The notes below the pieces were generated by a model. The model worked only from the letters and a program-made list of their open reading frames with translations, was not told where the DNA came from and did not search any database. A DNA stretch of 64,000 nucleotides from Gluconobacter thailandicus F149-1 = NBRC 100600 (GTDB lineage Bacteria > Pseudomonadota > Alphaproteobacteria > Acetobacterales > Acetobacteraceae), in NCBI RefSeq assembly GCF_000964465.1, contig NZ_BANH01000028.1, forward strand, positions 117,382-181,381. Direction: 5' to 3'. The translations under genes and the position numbers were made by a program. Shown here piece after piece: positions 9,201-17,750 of this stretch; positions within the stretch are counted from its first letter, which is position 1, and every line of letters begins with the position of its first letter.

Positions 9201-10734
9201 CGATGCTCTTCAAACTGAGCTCGAAGCTACAAAAACCGCTACAGACCGCCCGGACCTTCCGGATCTGGAGCGCCGTGAAGCCGCAGCCCGTCAGCAGCAT
9301 CATGAGGCCCGGCAGAAACTCGAAACGGCCAGCAAAACCACGGCCAACCTTCGCCAGCGAGCCGATCAGCTTTCTTCCGAGTTACAGACTCTGGATCAGT
9401 CTGCCACGACCGCCCTCGCCCGGCGCACAGCTCTTGCTCCACGAGCGGCGGAACTGAGAGCACTCGTCGAGAAGCTCACGAAGGAGCATCAGGCACAGGA
9501 ATCCGCTATTGCAGAACGTCCGGATCCCGCGCTGCTGGAACGGAAGGTCCTGGAGGGCACCACCGAACTGGAGGAAACGCGGAAGGCGCTTCAGACGGTC
9601 CGGGAGACCCTGTCTCATCTTGCCCTTGAAGATATGCGTCTGAACGGGAGCATCGCGGCCCTCAGAGGACGATTGTCCGACCTACAGGGACAGATTTCCT
9701 TGGCCACTCAATCCCACGCAGAATTGCAAGAGCGCCGGAACACACTGGAGGACGCCTGGAACAAAGCGGCTCATAGTCCAGTTCGCCTCGAAGCCGCACT
9801 GAAACAGCAGGATCTGGATCTTGAGAAGGCCCAGACAGCCTATGATGAAGCCCGCGCCAGAGATGAGGCCACCGATCAGGCAGGTCAGGCTGCGCAGGAA
9901 CGTCGTCGGGACGCAGATCTGGCTCTCTCTTCCGCCCGCGAAGCCATTGCGCGCCTGACGGAACGCGCCGAGCAGGCGGTGGCTGCCCGTGAACGGTTGC
10001 TGACCGAAAGCGATCCACCGGAAGGTGGTGTTTATCCATCTGATCTGTCCGAGCAGGCCGAAACGTCCACCCGGCGTAGGCTCGCCCGCCTCACCCGTGA
10101 GCGGGACGATCTGGGAGCCGTCAATCTGCGGGCCGAGACAGAGTATCAGGACGCCAAGCAGACAGCCGAGACCATTGCCCGCGAGCATGAAGAGCTGACG
10201 GCAGCCATCAACCGACTGCGCGGCGGCATTGGAACCATCAATCGTGAAGGACGCGAAAGACTTCTGGCCGTCTTCACGGAAGTGGACCGGCATTTCCAGT
10301 CCTTGTTCTCACGGATGTTCGGAGGCGGTCGCGCGCATCTGGGTATGGTCGGGAGTGATGACCCACTGGAAGCCGGTCTGGAAATTTTTGCCCAGCCGCC
10401 GGGGAAAAAGCTCTCCACCCTTTCCCTGCTCTCTGGCGGTGAGCAGGCTTTGACGGCACTTTCCCTCATTTTTGCGACGTTCCGCTGTAATCCCGCACCA
10501 ATCTGCGTGCTGGATGAAGTCGATGCGCCTTTGGACGATGCCAATGTGGAGCGTTTCTGTTCTCTGCTGGCGGACATGACCAAGGAAGCCGGAACGCGCT
10601 TCCTTGTCGTGACCCATCATCAGCTCACCATGGCCCATATGGACAGGCTCTATGGTGTCACAATGCAGGAACGTGGTGTAAGCCGGGTTTTGTCGGTTGA
10701 TCTGGGGCGCGCCGCTGCCCTTGTCGAAGGCTAA
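6211..10734 (+). CDS. smc: chromosome segregation protein SMC
   Basis: SMC forms the ATP-driven ring that compacts and separates chromosomes. Walker A GPNGCGKS is at 36-43. The C-terminal head has the signature LSGGEQ (about 1407-1412) and Walker B with LDEVDAPLDD (about 1436-1445). Between them lie two very long Ala/Glu/Arg/Gln-rich coiled coils, interrupted near the middle (about 690-810) by a non-coiled hinge-like region. At 1507 aa it is about 300 residues longer than the usual 1150-1200, with the extra length in the coils. The kleisin partners ScpA and ScpB are not in the window. The coils explain several long spurious antisense frames. Confidence 0.97.
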   Translation: MSTHTTTISRLTIGGFKSFADEVRVDILPGLTGIIGPNGCGKSNVVEGLRWAMGETSARALRGGELDDLIFAGTGARSARNIAQVTLHLTGAKGLAPAPFQDAEDLEITRRAERGSGSEYRINGRVMRARDVQTLFADLASGARSSAIVSQNRVGQLIAAKPEERRLLLEEAAGITGLHARRHDAELKLRQTETNLSRAEDLRLQIEERLGSLEEQTVQARKYREISEKLREAEVQLHALLHARANLAVQRSKDDLAKARESLRKAEQEAEHATLAEFEARKATPQAREETDRLRSALERLKVQSETARVDVTRAREAEAEALARFQQAEADLARSTERLSQDQAAHATALTDLEAQEKEHAQLPEQRAQATEEQNQLATLERTQAASLEEAIRLRDAEAIRRDGLKSALDALTTRLDAETGALQALEAELAALEKDRPDDDVLENLRQQVDVAIREAEDARQTEADALSKLQDARLAMELQSRTLAEGRQRLNVLEKAEADLNRRLQAATARLTQDRAAHTQTATALLTDERRAELQTQREKTLQALEEISARERAARQALDEANTAWLEARAKAEEGVQRHKGLLRAKESAQQAATQAAQRAETALRDRDTTAKALVPESEVAVLRKAVTDLETRLNALQDNLSEAEKALISASEAESSSRDTLSHTESTILRLRSECEGLEQTLAAIAAQPDPLEDKLDIPADLARAVAAALADGLDASLAPETVAADRRWRALATIDSPQIDSCPPLSSLVAAPEPVRRCLDAVFLLDDPARGAALQTHLQPGQALVCRNGALWRWDGFIRSGDAPDAGATRLEQRQRLMEARALLAEQNKGFPAVKSAFQEAQRTRLEAEQTLQRLRSERSGLEPELSKARTQFSAREQQAALAKSRWEEAERRLADAETAAKNTRLDAEKAAADYDAHPSPAALTDAAEQAAQIVEAARTALTALTRDLQTARTEAEQADRSLDQAVLRHETAQIRLQELEDALKRLERDIDALQTELEATKTATDRPDLPDLERREAAARQQHHEARQKLETASKTTANLRQRADQLSSELQTLDQSATTALARRTALAPRAAELRALVEKLTKEHQAQESAIAERPDPALLERKVLEGTTELEETRKALQTVRETLSHLALEDMRLNGSIAALRGRLSDLQGQISLATQSHAELQERRNTLEDAWNKAAHSPVRLEAALKQQDLDLEKAQTAYDEARARDEATDQAGQAAQERRRDADLALSSAREAIARLTERAEQAVAARERLLTESDPPEGGVYPSDLSEQAETSTRRRLARLTRERDDLGAVNLRAETEYQDAKQTAETIAREHEELTAAINRLRGGIGTINREGRERLLAVFTEVDRHFQSLFSRMFGGGRAHLGMVGSDDPLEAGLEIFAQPPGKKLSTLSLLSGGEQALTALSLIFATFRCNPAPICVLDEVDAPLDDANVERFCSLLADMTKEAGTRFLVVTHHQLTMAHMDRLYGVTMQERGVSRVLSVDLGRAAALVEG

Positions 10735-10765
10735 CGTCTTTTTTCTTCAATCGAAAATTGACGTT

Positions 10766-10800
10766 AAGGCGTTGAAGCCTTTTGATAGACAAAACGCCTT
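10766..10800. terminator. inverted repeat after smc (possible terminator)
   Basis: AAGGCGTT (10766-10773) and AACGCCTT (10793-10800) form an 8-bp perfect stem with a 19-base loop, about 30 bases after the smc stop. A T-run lies before it, not after it, so it is at best an atypical terminator. Confidence 0.25.
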
Positions 10801-10847
10801 GAAAGATCGAACCCATTTTCGTCGAACCACCTCTCCCCGCCCCGATC

Positions 10848-11534
10848 ATGACGCGAATCCGTGAACACGGTATTCGTGTGGTGGGAGACGTGCATGGTGA
10901 TCTGAACGCTTTCCGGCATGCGACCGCGACCGAGCGGTTTGTCATCCAGCTGGGAGATCTGGTCGATCACGGGCCAGACAGTGCCGGCGTGATGGAGCTG
11001 ATGCTCGACCTGCTGGAAACACATCGCGGGCTTTTTATTCTCGGCAATCATGACCGCAAGCTGGGACGAGCACTGGAAGGCCGCCGCCTCCGGCGTGATC
11101 CGCCCCTGGAAGAAACACTCCGGCAGTTTTCCCTGCCGGAATATGAAGGGCTTCAGCAGCGTACCTATGAGGCGATTGCGGCTGCTCCAACATGGCTGCG
11201 ACTTGGCCGGGCGCTCTTCGTGCATGGAGGGTTCCATACCGCCATGTTGTCCGAAGCGCCTGTTCCGGGTCTGGGCGAAATGTCCGCGCCTCTCTCCCGC
11301 GCCCTTTTTGGTGAAACCACCGGCCGCATGCAGCCGGATGGATACCCTGAACGCCGCCTGACCTGGATCAACCGTATTCCCGAGGGAATGACGGTTTATG
11401 TCGGCCATGACCGCCGCTCTACTGATGGACGCCCCTGGCGCCGGATGGGGAGACTTGGCGGCACGGCTGTCTTTACGGATCTGGGTGCTGGAAAAGGCGG
11501 CCACCTTGCATGGATCGACATCAATGACTTCTGA
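10848..11534 (+). CDS. metallophosphoesterase (calcineurin-like, Ser/Thr phosphatase type)
   Basis: This 228-aa protein has the ordered metal-binding motifs of the calcineurin-like phosphoesterases: GDVHGD (13-18), GDLVDHGP (36-43) and GNHDRK near 66, with later histidines in FVHGGFH and VGHD. This arrangement resembles the small PrpA/ApaH-like bacterial phosphatases. The substrate cannot be inferred. The stop overlaps the chorismate mutase start region by 11 bases, and sixA follows that gene with a 1-base overlap, so the three probably form an operon. Confidence 0.85.
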   Translation: MTRIREHGIRVVGDVHGDLNAFRHATATERFVIQLGDLVDHGPDSAGVMELMLDLLETHRGLFILGNHDRKLGRALEGRRLRRDPPLEETLRQFSLPEYEGLQQRTYEAIAAAPTWLRLGRALFVHGGFHTAMLSEAPVPGLGEMSAPLSRALFGETTGRMQPDGYPERRLTWINRIPEGMTVYVGHDRRSTDGRPWRRMGRLGGTAVFTDLGAGKGGHLAWIDINDF

Positions 11535-11838
11535 CAGCTCTTCCGCCCTCGCAGAACTTGAGCGCCTGCGTGCCAGCATCGACAATATCGACGCCGCCCT
11601 GATTCATATGCTGGCAGAGCGGTTCCGCTGCACCAAGGCAGTTGGCGAACTCAAGGCAAAATCCAGCCTCCCCGCCGCAGATCCTAACCGTGAAGCCCGG
11701 CAGATCGAACGCCTGCGCCAGCTTGCACGAGACGCTCATCTTGATCCGGATTTTGCTGAAAAATTCCTGGCTTTCGTCATCCGCGAGGTCATCCGTCATC
11801 ACGAGGCCATTGCCGCTCAAACCAACGGTTCGCACTGA
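11524..11838 (+). CDS. chorismate mutase (AroQ-type, monofunctional)
   Basis: This 104-aa all-helical protein of the AroQ class converts chorismate to prephenate on the path to phenylalanine and tyrosine. The conserved pattern is present: LRASIDNIDAALIHMLAERF, then the K-A-VGELKAK segment, then R-x-IERLRQLA and a final long helix. No dehydratase or dehydrogenase domain is fused. The ATG at 11524 gives the usual 90-105 residue length. aroC and aroE occur elsewhere in the window, but not in one operon with it. Confidence 0.85.
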   Translation: MTSDSSSALAELERLRASIDNIDAALIHMLAERFRCTKAVGELKAKSSLPAADPNREARQIERLRQLARDAHLDPDFAEKFLAFVIREVIRHHEAIAAQTNGSH

Positions 11839-12353
11839 TGTCTGAGCGCCTGCTTCTTATTCTGCGTCATGCGGAAGCAGGCCCTCATCTTTATTCAGGA
11901 GCGGGCGATATCGAACGCCCTCTTACCGCAGCAGGGCAGGAACAGGCTAGGCGAATAGGGCAGAAACTTACCCATCTAACCCTACCCCAGCCCTTGCAGG
12001 TCTTGTGCAGCCCCGCGCGCCGAACTCAGGAGACGGCCCTGGGCGTTCTCTCCGGCATGCCTGACACAGTTGCTCCAAAATTTGAAAACAGCCTCTACGG
12101 CGCGGATCTCGACACCTTGTACGGTTTCATTCATGGCACCGCAGATGACGTTCGGACATTACTCCTGATCGGCCATAATCCCGCTATTGGGGCACTGGCT
12201 TACGATCTTGCAGGGCCAGCCGTGCAGGACGAAGCCTTCGCATCCCTGAGAAGGGGCTATCAGCCTGCAACTTTAACTATCTTCAAAACAACGGAAGACT
12301 GGATCAATATCCGGCCTTCCACTGTGCAGGCCAGTCAGGTTCTTACACCCTGA
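11838..12353 (+). CDS. SixA-like histidine phosphatase
   Basis: This 171-aa protein opens with LLILRHAEAGPHL, the RHG motif of the histidine phosphatase superfamily (H11 is the phospho-acceptor), followed by DIERPLTAAGQEQA and a later LLIGHNPAI that supplies the second catalytic histidine. Its length and motif spacing match the short SixA branch, which dephosphorylates phosphohistidine proteins such as the phosphotransferase NPr in E. coli. Whether that is the target here is unknown. It starts on the last base of the chorismate mutase stop codon. Confidence 0.85.
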   Translation: MSERLLLILRHAEAGPHLYSGAGDIERPLTAAGQEQARRIGQKLTHLTLPQPLQVLCSPARRTQETALGVLSGMPDTVAPKFENSLYGADLDTLYGFIHGTADDVRTLLLIGHNPAIGALAYDLAGPAVQDEAFASLRRGYQPATLTIFKTTEDWINIRPSTVQASQVLTP

Positions 12354-12362
12354 CTGACGACT

Positions 12363-12386
12363 TTCTCTGCTTTCAAGCGCAGAGAA
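12363..12386. terminator. hairpin between convergent sixA-like and Hint genes
   Basis: TTCTCTGC (12363-12370) and GCAGAGAA (12379-12386) form a perfect 8-bp stem with an 8-base loop, between the two convergent stop codons and overlapping the Hint gene's end. There is no clear T-run, so it is a weak candidate for shared termination. Confidence 0.35.
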
Positions 12387-14109
12387 GGCGAATGGTCTGT
12401 CTGGCAGGCTGAGCCTTCACATAAGGCCCGGCTGCAAGAACTTCGATTTCCAGAACACCCGTTTCGGCGGCTGAACGTGCTCCCAGTTCAAGAAGTGCGT
12501 TGCCGTTGGTCCAGCGGGCGCCAGATGCGTCTGCGCTGTACCAGCCGTCGATCTGATTTTCCGTGATCTTACGCATCACCTGTCCGTCCCAAAGACGGAT
12601 CATACCGACCAGAACACCAAGCGAGCGGCGGTCATCCACATAAGGCCCGGTCACATCGCAGGGGCGAGATGCTCGTGACATCAGACGCACCACATCGACG
12701 CCGGCTGGAAGTGAGAACAGAACGCGCCCGTCAACATTCCGCATTGGAGCAATGCGCATCCCAGAGCGGGTTTCGAGATGCAGATCATGAAGACTGGTGG
12801 TCTCAACGACTGGCGTAACAGTCAACCCAAGAGCCTCCGAGCGACGAGCCAGGCGGGCATGGATCGGCTCTACAACCGCGCGATCCGTTACCAATGGCGC
12901 CGATGCATCATGCTCCCAGCTTTTTGCAGCCGTTGAGAGAACAGCAACATTTCCTGGTTGGGCGAAGCTGTTCCGATTTCCCGTGTCGAGATAGCTTTCG
13001 GTCATGAGACCATTGGCAACGATCACATCGTGATTGGCTGTCTCAACATGGTAATAGTCGTAAGCTGAAATATCTGTCGCATAAGCAATGCTGCCGCCAT
13101 TCACGAGCATACGCACAGGAATGAAGGCACCATCCAGATAGAGGCAGTGCTCAGACGTCAGAAGCAGGTCTGTGTGAGGAACATTTTCGGACACGGCCCC
13201 AGCACGAATACGAACTGCATAACCTGCCTCGTCAGGATGCGGACCTTTACTGACCTGCGCTGTCTTACTGCCCACCCAGCTGACGCTTTCGGTCTGCTCT
13301 ACACCGTCCCGAACGACAACAACGTCATCGCCAGCCCGCAGATTTTCAACGACCACTTCCCCAGCCGGCGTTTTGATCAGGCTTCCTCCAAGGAAACAGA
13401 CCGGGCCAAGTGCAGCAATCGTTGAGCCATCCGTATCCCTCGTCAGGGTGACGCCATTGCTGCTGTAGTCACCCTGCATCCGTGTGGAATACACGACGTC
13501 TGCGCCGGATGTGACCTGAAGATAGTAGTTGCCGCCGCTGCTGACAAAGGACGCGCTCTCTCCCTGTGAGTAATCCAGGCCATTCAGATCAATCTGACCA
13601 CCGGATGACAGGATGGTCTCATTCAGGGTTCCACCGCTTTCCAGCGTCAGCACGGCCCCCGAAGACACGACGGTCGTGTCCGCGACAGCCCCAGACGCAA
13701 CATAGAACGAAGCGCCACTCCGGACTTCCGCATGATCGACCACAGAGCCTGAAAGAGCCGATAGCGTCGCCCCCGGGTTCAGCTGCGTGTGCGTCAGCTT
13801 CCCTCCGGAAGATACGATCTGTGCGCCGCCACTGCTGACAGCAACATAATAGGCGCGCCCGCCGTTCGTGATGCTCTGTAGCCCACCAGACAGAACAGTC
13901 GCGTTATAGGACGAGCCCGCTGAATCGACTGTGAATGTTCCGCCACTGGAGACAACAAGGAAGTGATCCTCACCGCTCTCAGAAACAGTGCCACCAGCTA
14001 CAACCGTTACGTTACGGACGGTACCACCGTTTTCAACAGTCAGAGTGTTACCCTGTCCACGAATGGTGAGCCCGGAAACTGTCTGACCCGAAGAAACTAT
14101 CTGAGACAT
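12373..14109 (-). CDS. Hint-domain protein with AIDA-type surface repeats
   Basis: The 578-aa product has two parts. Residues 1-235 are Gly/Ser/Val/Thr-rich with degenerate repeats of the VSSGGT/ESGGTL type spaced about 18-20 residues apart, as in AIDA-like autotransporter passenger beta-helices. At residue 238 a Hedgehog/intein (Hint) domain begins with the expected cysteine (GPVCFLGGSLIKTPAG), and its T-x-x-H motif is TSEH (318-321); about 190 further residues follow. Hint domains cleave at the N-side of the first Cys, which would free the repeat region. There is no signal peptide and no beta-barrel, so the export route is unclear. The ATG at 14109 starts the repeats directly; upstream in-frame sequence looks non-coding. 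Such proteins are frequent in Acetobacteraceae, but their role is unknown. Confidence 0.8.
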   Translation of the reverse strand: MSQIVSSGQTVSGLTIRGQGNTLTVENGGTVRNVTVVAGGTVSESGEDHFLVVSSGGTFTVDSAGSSYNATVLSGGLQSITNGGRAYYVAVSSGGAQIVSSGGKLTHTQLNPGATLSALSGSVVDHAEVRSGASFYVASGAVADTTVVSSGAVLTLESGGTLNETILSSGGQIDLNGLDYSQGESASFVSSGGNYYLQVTSGADVVYSTRMQGDYSSNGVTLTRDTDGSTIAALGPVCFLGGSLIKTPAGEVVVENLRAGDDVVVVRDGVEQTESVSWVGSKTAQVSKGPHPDEAGYAVRIRAGAVSENVPHTDLLLTSEHCLYLDGAFIPVRMLVNGGSIAYATDISAYDYYHVETANHDVIVANGLMTESYLDTGNRNSFAQPGNVAVLSTAAKSWEHDASAPLVTDRAVVEPIHARLARRSEALGLTVTPVVETTSLHDLHLETRSGMRIAPMRNVDGRVLFSLPAGVDVVRLMSRASRPCDVTGPYVDDRRSLGVLVGMIRLWDGQVMRKITENQIDGWYSADASGARWTNGNALLELGARSAAETGVLEIEVLAAGPYVKAQPARQTIRLLCA

Positions 14110-14372
14110 GAAGATCCTGTTTGAAGGAAAAAGAAACCGCAGGCTTTCAAAACGCCAGGCGAGAAAGAGCGCGGGTTGTAGCCGAAACCCATTGAAGAAC
14201 ACAATATTATTAACAAATATTCTACACTGCGCGATTTCGTATTGGTTTTTAGCGTTTTACAGCTTTTTTAGAGCCTATATGCCGCCGTACGGAGGGTGTC
14301 TCTGGACATCGAAAACCCCTACACCCTAGACTTTGCTTCTTTCCGTCACTCTGCCAGGCAGGCGCTTTTTCC
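14110..14372. promoter_or_regulatory. divergent intergenic region, Hint gene / gltA
   Basis: These 263 bases separate two divergent genes and must hold both promoters. The stretch around 14200-14275 is clearly AT-rich (AATATTATTAACAAATATT near 14202-14220), unlike the surrounding coding DNA. I could not assign -35/-10 pairs with confidence and saw no known operator. Confidence 0.4.
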
Positions 14373-15674
14373 ATGCAAGAACCAAAGTTCGAAACTGCTA
14401 CCCTTCACGCTGGCGGCGCTTCCATGCAGACCCCTCTTCTGACGGGAACGATGGGGCCGGATGTCGTGGATCTGCGAGGCGCATCCCAAAAACTAGGCGT
14501 ATTTTCATTTGATCCGGGCCTGGTTAGCACGGCAACGTGTACGAGTGGCATCACCTACATTGACGGGGATAAAGGCACACTTCTGCATCGTGGCTACCCG
14601 ATCGAAGACCTTGCCCTCAACGCGAGCTTTACCGAAACCGCCTATCTGCTGATGTACGGAGAGCTGCCCACCACTCCGCAGTATCAGGCCTTTCAGGCCG
14701 ATATGAACACGCATCGCCTGCTGAATGAGCAGATCCGGAATTTTTTCAATGGTTTCCGCCGTGACGCTCATCCGATGGCCATCCTCTGTGGCACGGTAGG
14801 AGCACTCTCAGCGTTCTATCATGACGGCCTGGATATTTCTCAAGCCGAAGACCGGGACCTCTCCGCCCGGCGCCTGATTGCGAAAGTACCGACCATCGCG
14901 GCCTGGGCCTACAAATATTCGATTGGAGAGCCGTTCATCTATCCGGATGAGGAAATGTCCTTCTCCGAAAACTTCCTACATATGCTCTTCGCCCGGCCCG
15001 GCAATCATTATCGCGTTAACCCGGTTCTGGCCCGCGCAATGGACCGCATTCTGCTTCTTCATGCCGATCATGAGCAGAATGCCTCGACCACCACGGTCCG
15101 CCTTGTGGGCTCGACAGGCGCCAATCCTTACGCCTGCATTTCTGCGGGCATTGCGGCTCTGTGGGGTCCGGCTCATGGCGGTGCAAATGAAGCGGCGCTG
15201 AACATGCTTCAGTCCATCGGAACACGTGACGGCATTCCTGCCTTCCTTGAAAAGGTCAAAGACCGGAATTCAGGCGTGCGTCTGATGGGCTTCGGGCACC
15301 GCGTATACAAGAATTTTGATCCACGGGCGAAGATCCTTCAGGCGACCTGCCATGAAGTCATTTCCGAACTGGGGCTGGAGCGTGATCCCCTGCTGGATCT
15401 CGCGAAGGAACTGGAACGCGTTGCGACAGAAGACGATTATTTCGTCAGCCGGAAGCTCTATCCGAATGTGGATTTCTATTCGGGACTGATCCTGAAGGCT
15501 CTCGGTATTCCGACAAGCATGTTCACCGTGCTGTTCGCTGTTGCGCGCACAGTGGGCTGGGTCAGCCAATGGAAGGAAATGATTGAAGACCCCGCAGCAC
15601 GGATTACACGTCCGCGGCAGCTTTATGTTGGGGAAGCAACGCGGGAATTCGTCCCCATGAGTGAGCGGGGCTAA
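14373..15674 (+). CDS. gltA: citrate synthase
   Basis: This 433-aa type II citrate synthase condenses acetyl-CoA and oxaloacetate at the entry of the TCA cycle. The catalytic blocks are present: [10 protein letters not shown], the [10 protein letters not shown] segment, and [14 protein letters not shown] with its catalytic histidine, followed by the DFYSGL segment. Length is normal for the hexameric bacterial enzyme. It is transcribed alone, divergent from the Hint gene. In acetic acid bacteria it also touches acetate overoxidation and acid resistance (family knowledge). A small GC hairpin (15666-15683) overlaps the stop but lacks a T-run. Confidence 0.97.
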   Translation: MQEPKFETATLHAGGASMQTPLLTGTMGPDVVDLRGASQKLGVFSFDPGLVSTATCTSGITYIDGDKGTLLHRGYPIEDLALNASFTETAYLLMYGELPTTPQYQAFQADMNTHRLLNEQIRNFFNGFRRDAHPMAILCGTVGALSAFYHDGLDISQAEDRDLSARRLIAKVPTIAAWAYKYSIGEPFIYPDEEMSFSENFLHMLFARPGNHYRVNPVLARAMDRILLLHADHEQNASTTTVRLVGSTGANPYACISAGIAALWGPAHGGANEAALNMLQSIGTRDGIPAFLEKVKDRNSGVRLMGFGHRVYKNFDPRAKILQATCHEVISELGLERDPLLDLAKELERVATEDDYFVSRKLYPNVDFYSGLILKALGIPTSMFTVLFAVARTVGWVSQWKEMIEDPAARITRPRQLYVGEATREFVPMSERG

Positions 15675-15701
15675 AAAGCCCTGCCCTACCTTACGGTCTG
15701 A

Positions 15702-15938
15702 TCAGCAATCGCAGCCAGGGGTCTGACCCTTGGCTTTGCGAACAACGTGATGGTCAATCCATTCAGCCACGAGACGACGCGCTTCCGTAATGGACGACTC
15801 AGGGTGGTGGATACGGTACAATGTGGTGCATGCGGCAAAAGCCTGCATATCCGGCTGCCCGACTTCACGCAGTTCCTGATAGGCCGTGACAACTGCACGT
15901 TCGCATTTCCGGCCGATCCGGCTGGTTTCGATGCTCAC
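15702..15938 (-). CDS. small conserved-looking protein of unknown function
   Basis: This 78-aa, apparently cytosolic, basic protein (SIETSRIGRKCERAVVTAYQE...GQTPGCDC) starts at GTG with AGGA about 11 bases upstream. It has four cysteines, two of them in the terminal CDC, and a predicted helical core (QAFAACTTLYRIHHPESS, then EARRLVAEWIDHH). The even amino-acid mix, a clear ribosome binding site and its position opposite gltA argue for a real gene. I do not recognise the family. The terminal cysteines could bind metal, but that is a guess. Confidence 0.6.
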   Translation of the reverse strand: MSIETSRIGRKCERAVVTAYQELREVGQPDMQAFAACTTLYRIHHPESSITEARRLVAEWIDHHVVRKAKGQTPGCDC

Positions 15939-16113
15939 TTTTAGTCCTGCTTCAGAAGAGGAAAAAACGGTCTTACTCCTTAGGGGGCAAGGCCTGACGA
16001 CGCAAGCATAGATTGGGTTCCTCTATAACAGCAACAAGTGCGAACGAATTTGGCACTACCCATTGCGTCTTGTGGCCGGTAAACCACAGAAAACGACGTC
16101 AGTGGAGAGCAGC

Positions 16114-16860
16114 ATGACACAACACGGAGAGAGCCCGATCGCGGGTCGCACCCAGTGGGACCGGGACGCAGCCCTGACCACGGCCCGCATCCTTCTCGAG
16201 ATCAAAGCCGTCAACTTCCGCCCGGAAGAGCCTTACACCCTGACGTCAGGCTGGAAGTCACCCGTTTATATCGACTGCCGCAAAATCATTTTCTTCCCCC
16301 GCGCCCGGACCAAGATCATGGAACTGGCCGTCGAGAAGATCGGCCGCCACATCGGCTATGAAAGCATTGATGCGGTCGTTGGTGGCGAGACGGCTGGTAT
16401 CCCGTTCGCCGCATGGATTGCAGACCGCATGATGACGCCGATGGCGTATGTCCGCAAAAAGCCGAAGGGCTTTGGTCGTAATGCACAGATCGAAGGCGAT
16501 GTACCTGATGGCATGCGCACCCTGCTGGTCGAGGACCTGACGACGGACGGCGCATCCAAGATCCGATTCGCCAATGCGCTGCGTGATGCAGGCGCCATCG
16601 TGAACCATACCTTCGTCGTGTTCTTCTACGGTGTGTTCCCCGGCGCGCACAAAACGCTGGCAGACATGGACATCTCCCTGCACGCGCTGTGCACCTGGTG
16701 GGACGTTCTGGAAGCCTGTGCTGGCGGCGATTATTTCTCTGAAAAGGACAGCGCCGAAGTTCGCCGCTTCCTGGAAGATCCCTGTGGCTGGTCCCGCAAG
16801 CATGGCGGCGTTGGCAGCGCCGAAGAAGCGCTGGCACTCAAGGCCAAAGCAGAAGGCTGA
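16114..16860 (+). CDS. pyrE: orotate phosphoribosyltransferase
   Basis: This enzyme joins orotate to PRPP to give orotidine 5'-phosphate in UMP synthesis. The 248-aa product has the phosphate-binding TLTSGWKSPVYIDCRK start and the PRPP motif LLVEDLTTDGASK. The ATG at 16114 follows GGAGAG at a good distance; the in-frame ATG at 16063 has no such site. It is slightly longer than E. coli PyrE (213 aa), with extra C-terminal residues typical of one alphaproteobacterial group. murI begins 5 bases after the stop, so the two are probably cotranscribed. Confidence 0.95.
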   Translation: MTQHGESPIAGRTQWDRDAALTTARILLEIKAVNFRPEEPYTLTSGWKSPVYIDCRKIIFFPRARTKIMELAVEKIGRHIGYESIDAVVGGETAGIPFAAWIADRMMTPMAYVRKKPKGFGRNAQIEGDVPDGMRTLLVEDLTTDGASKIRFANALRDAGAIVNHTFVVFFYGVFPGAHKTLADMDISLHALCTWWDVLEACAGGDYFSEKDSAEVRRFLEDPCGWSRKHGGVGSAEEALALKAKAEG

Positions 16861-16865
16861 CGCCC

Positions 16866-17702
16866 GTGGGCTCTCCTGCCCTTCTACCCCGATGCCTTGT
16901 TTTTGACTCGGGCATCGGAGGGATGGGTGTCGTGCAGGCTCTGCGTGACATCCTTCCTGCCCTTACGATCGACTATCTGGCTGACACTGCGCTGTTTCCT
17001 TACGGAGAGCAGCCGGATGACCGCCTGACTGGCCGCATCGTCAGTCTGCTCGAAGCAGCCTGCCGCGACGTTCAGCCAGACGTCCTGGTCATTGCCTGCA
17101 ATACGGCGAGCACCATTGCACTGCCTGCGCTTCGGGAACGTCTCTCCATTCCCGTAGTTGGATGTGTTCCACCCATCCGCTGGGCTGGACGTGTTTCCAC
17201 AACCCGTACCGTTGGTCTGCTTTCCACGTCAGCAACAGCCCGGCGACCGTATGTTCTGGAATTGCAACGGCAGTTTGCTGCGGATTGTCGTTTGATCACC
17301 CACGGCGCGCGCGGACTGGCCGATCTGGCCGAACGCGCTTTTCTCGGCGATGACATTCCGGATGCAGACGTAGAGCATGAGCTCACCTGCCTGTTCGAGC
17401 AGCCTCATGGTGAGGACATTGATACGGTGGGGCTGGGCTGTACGCATTACACGTTTCTGATGCCCGCGTTTCAGCGTCTTGCGCGACCCAACCTGAACTG
17501 GCTCGATCCCGCACCAGCCGTTGCACGGCAGATCCGCACTGTTCTCGAAACCGTCGTTCCGTCGGCAACCAACACAGCCGCCGAGCTGCCCCGTTTCTTC
17601 ATGACCAGCGCACCATTCAATGCGCTGCGCCTGGAAGCAGCCGTAAGTCGTTTAGGTTTTTCTGGATGGTCACTGTTCGGGCCGCTCGCTTTGACAGCCT
17701 GA
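16866..17702 (+). CDS. murI: glutamate racemase
   Basis: MurI makes D-glutamate for peptidoglycan. The two catalytic cysteines are in ACNTAS (C78) and GCTHYTF (C192), and the N-terminal DSGIGGMGV block is present. Length is 278 aa from a GTG start. It is tightly linked behind pyrE, an unrelated pathway. Transcription ends at the strong 17-bp hairpin that starts a few bases after the stop codon. Confidence 0.93.
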   Translation: MGSPALLPRCLVFDSGIGGMGVVQALRDILPALTIDYLADTALFPYGEQPDDRLTGRIVSLLEAACRDVQPDVLVIACNTASTIALPALRERLSIPVVGCVPPIRWAGRVSTTRTVGLLSTSATARRPYVLELQRQFAADCRLITHGARGLADLAERAFLGDDIPDADVEHELTCLFEQPHGEDIDTVGLGCTHYTFLMPAFQRLARPNLNWLDPAPAVARQIRTVLETVVPSATNTAAELPRFFMTSAPFNALRLEAAVSRLGFSGWSLFGPLALTA

Positions 17703-17705
17703 AAG

Positions 17706-17746
17706 CATATTCTGCGTCAGCCCTGAGTTGGCTGACGCAGAATATG
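17706..17746. terminator. strong bidirectional terminator, murI / polyprenyl synthase
   Basis: A perfect 17-bp stem, CATATTCTGCGTCAGCC (17706-17722) with GGCTGACGCAGAATATG (17730-17746), encloses a 7-base loop and is followed by GTTTTT on the plus strand. It lies exactly between two convergent genes and can serve both. Confidence 0.9.
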
Positions 17747-17750
17747 GTTT

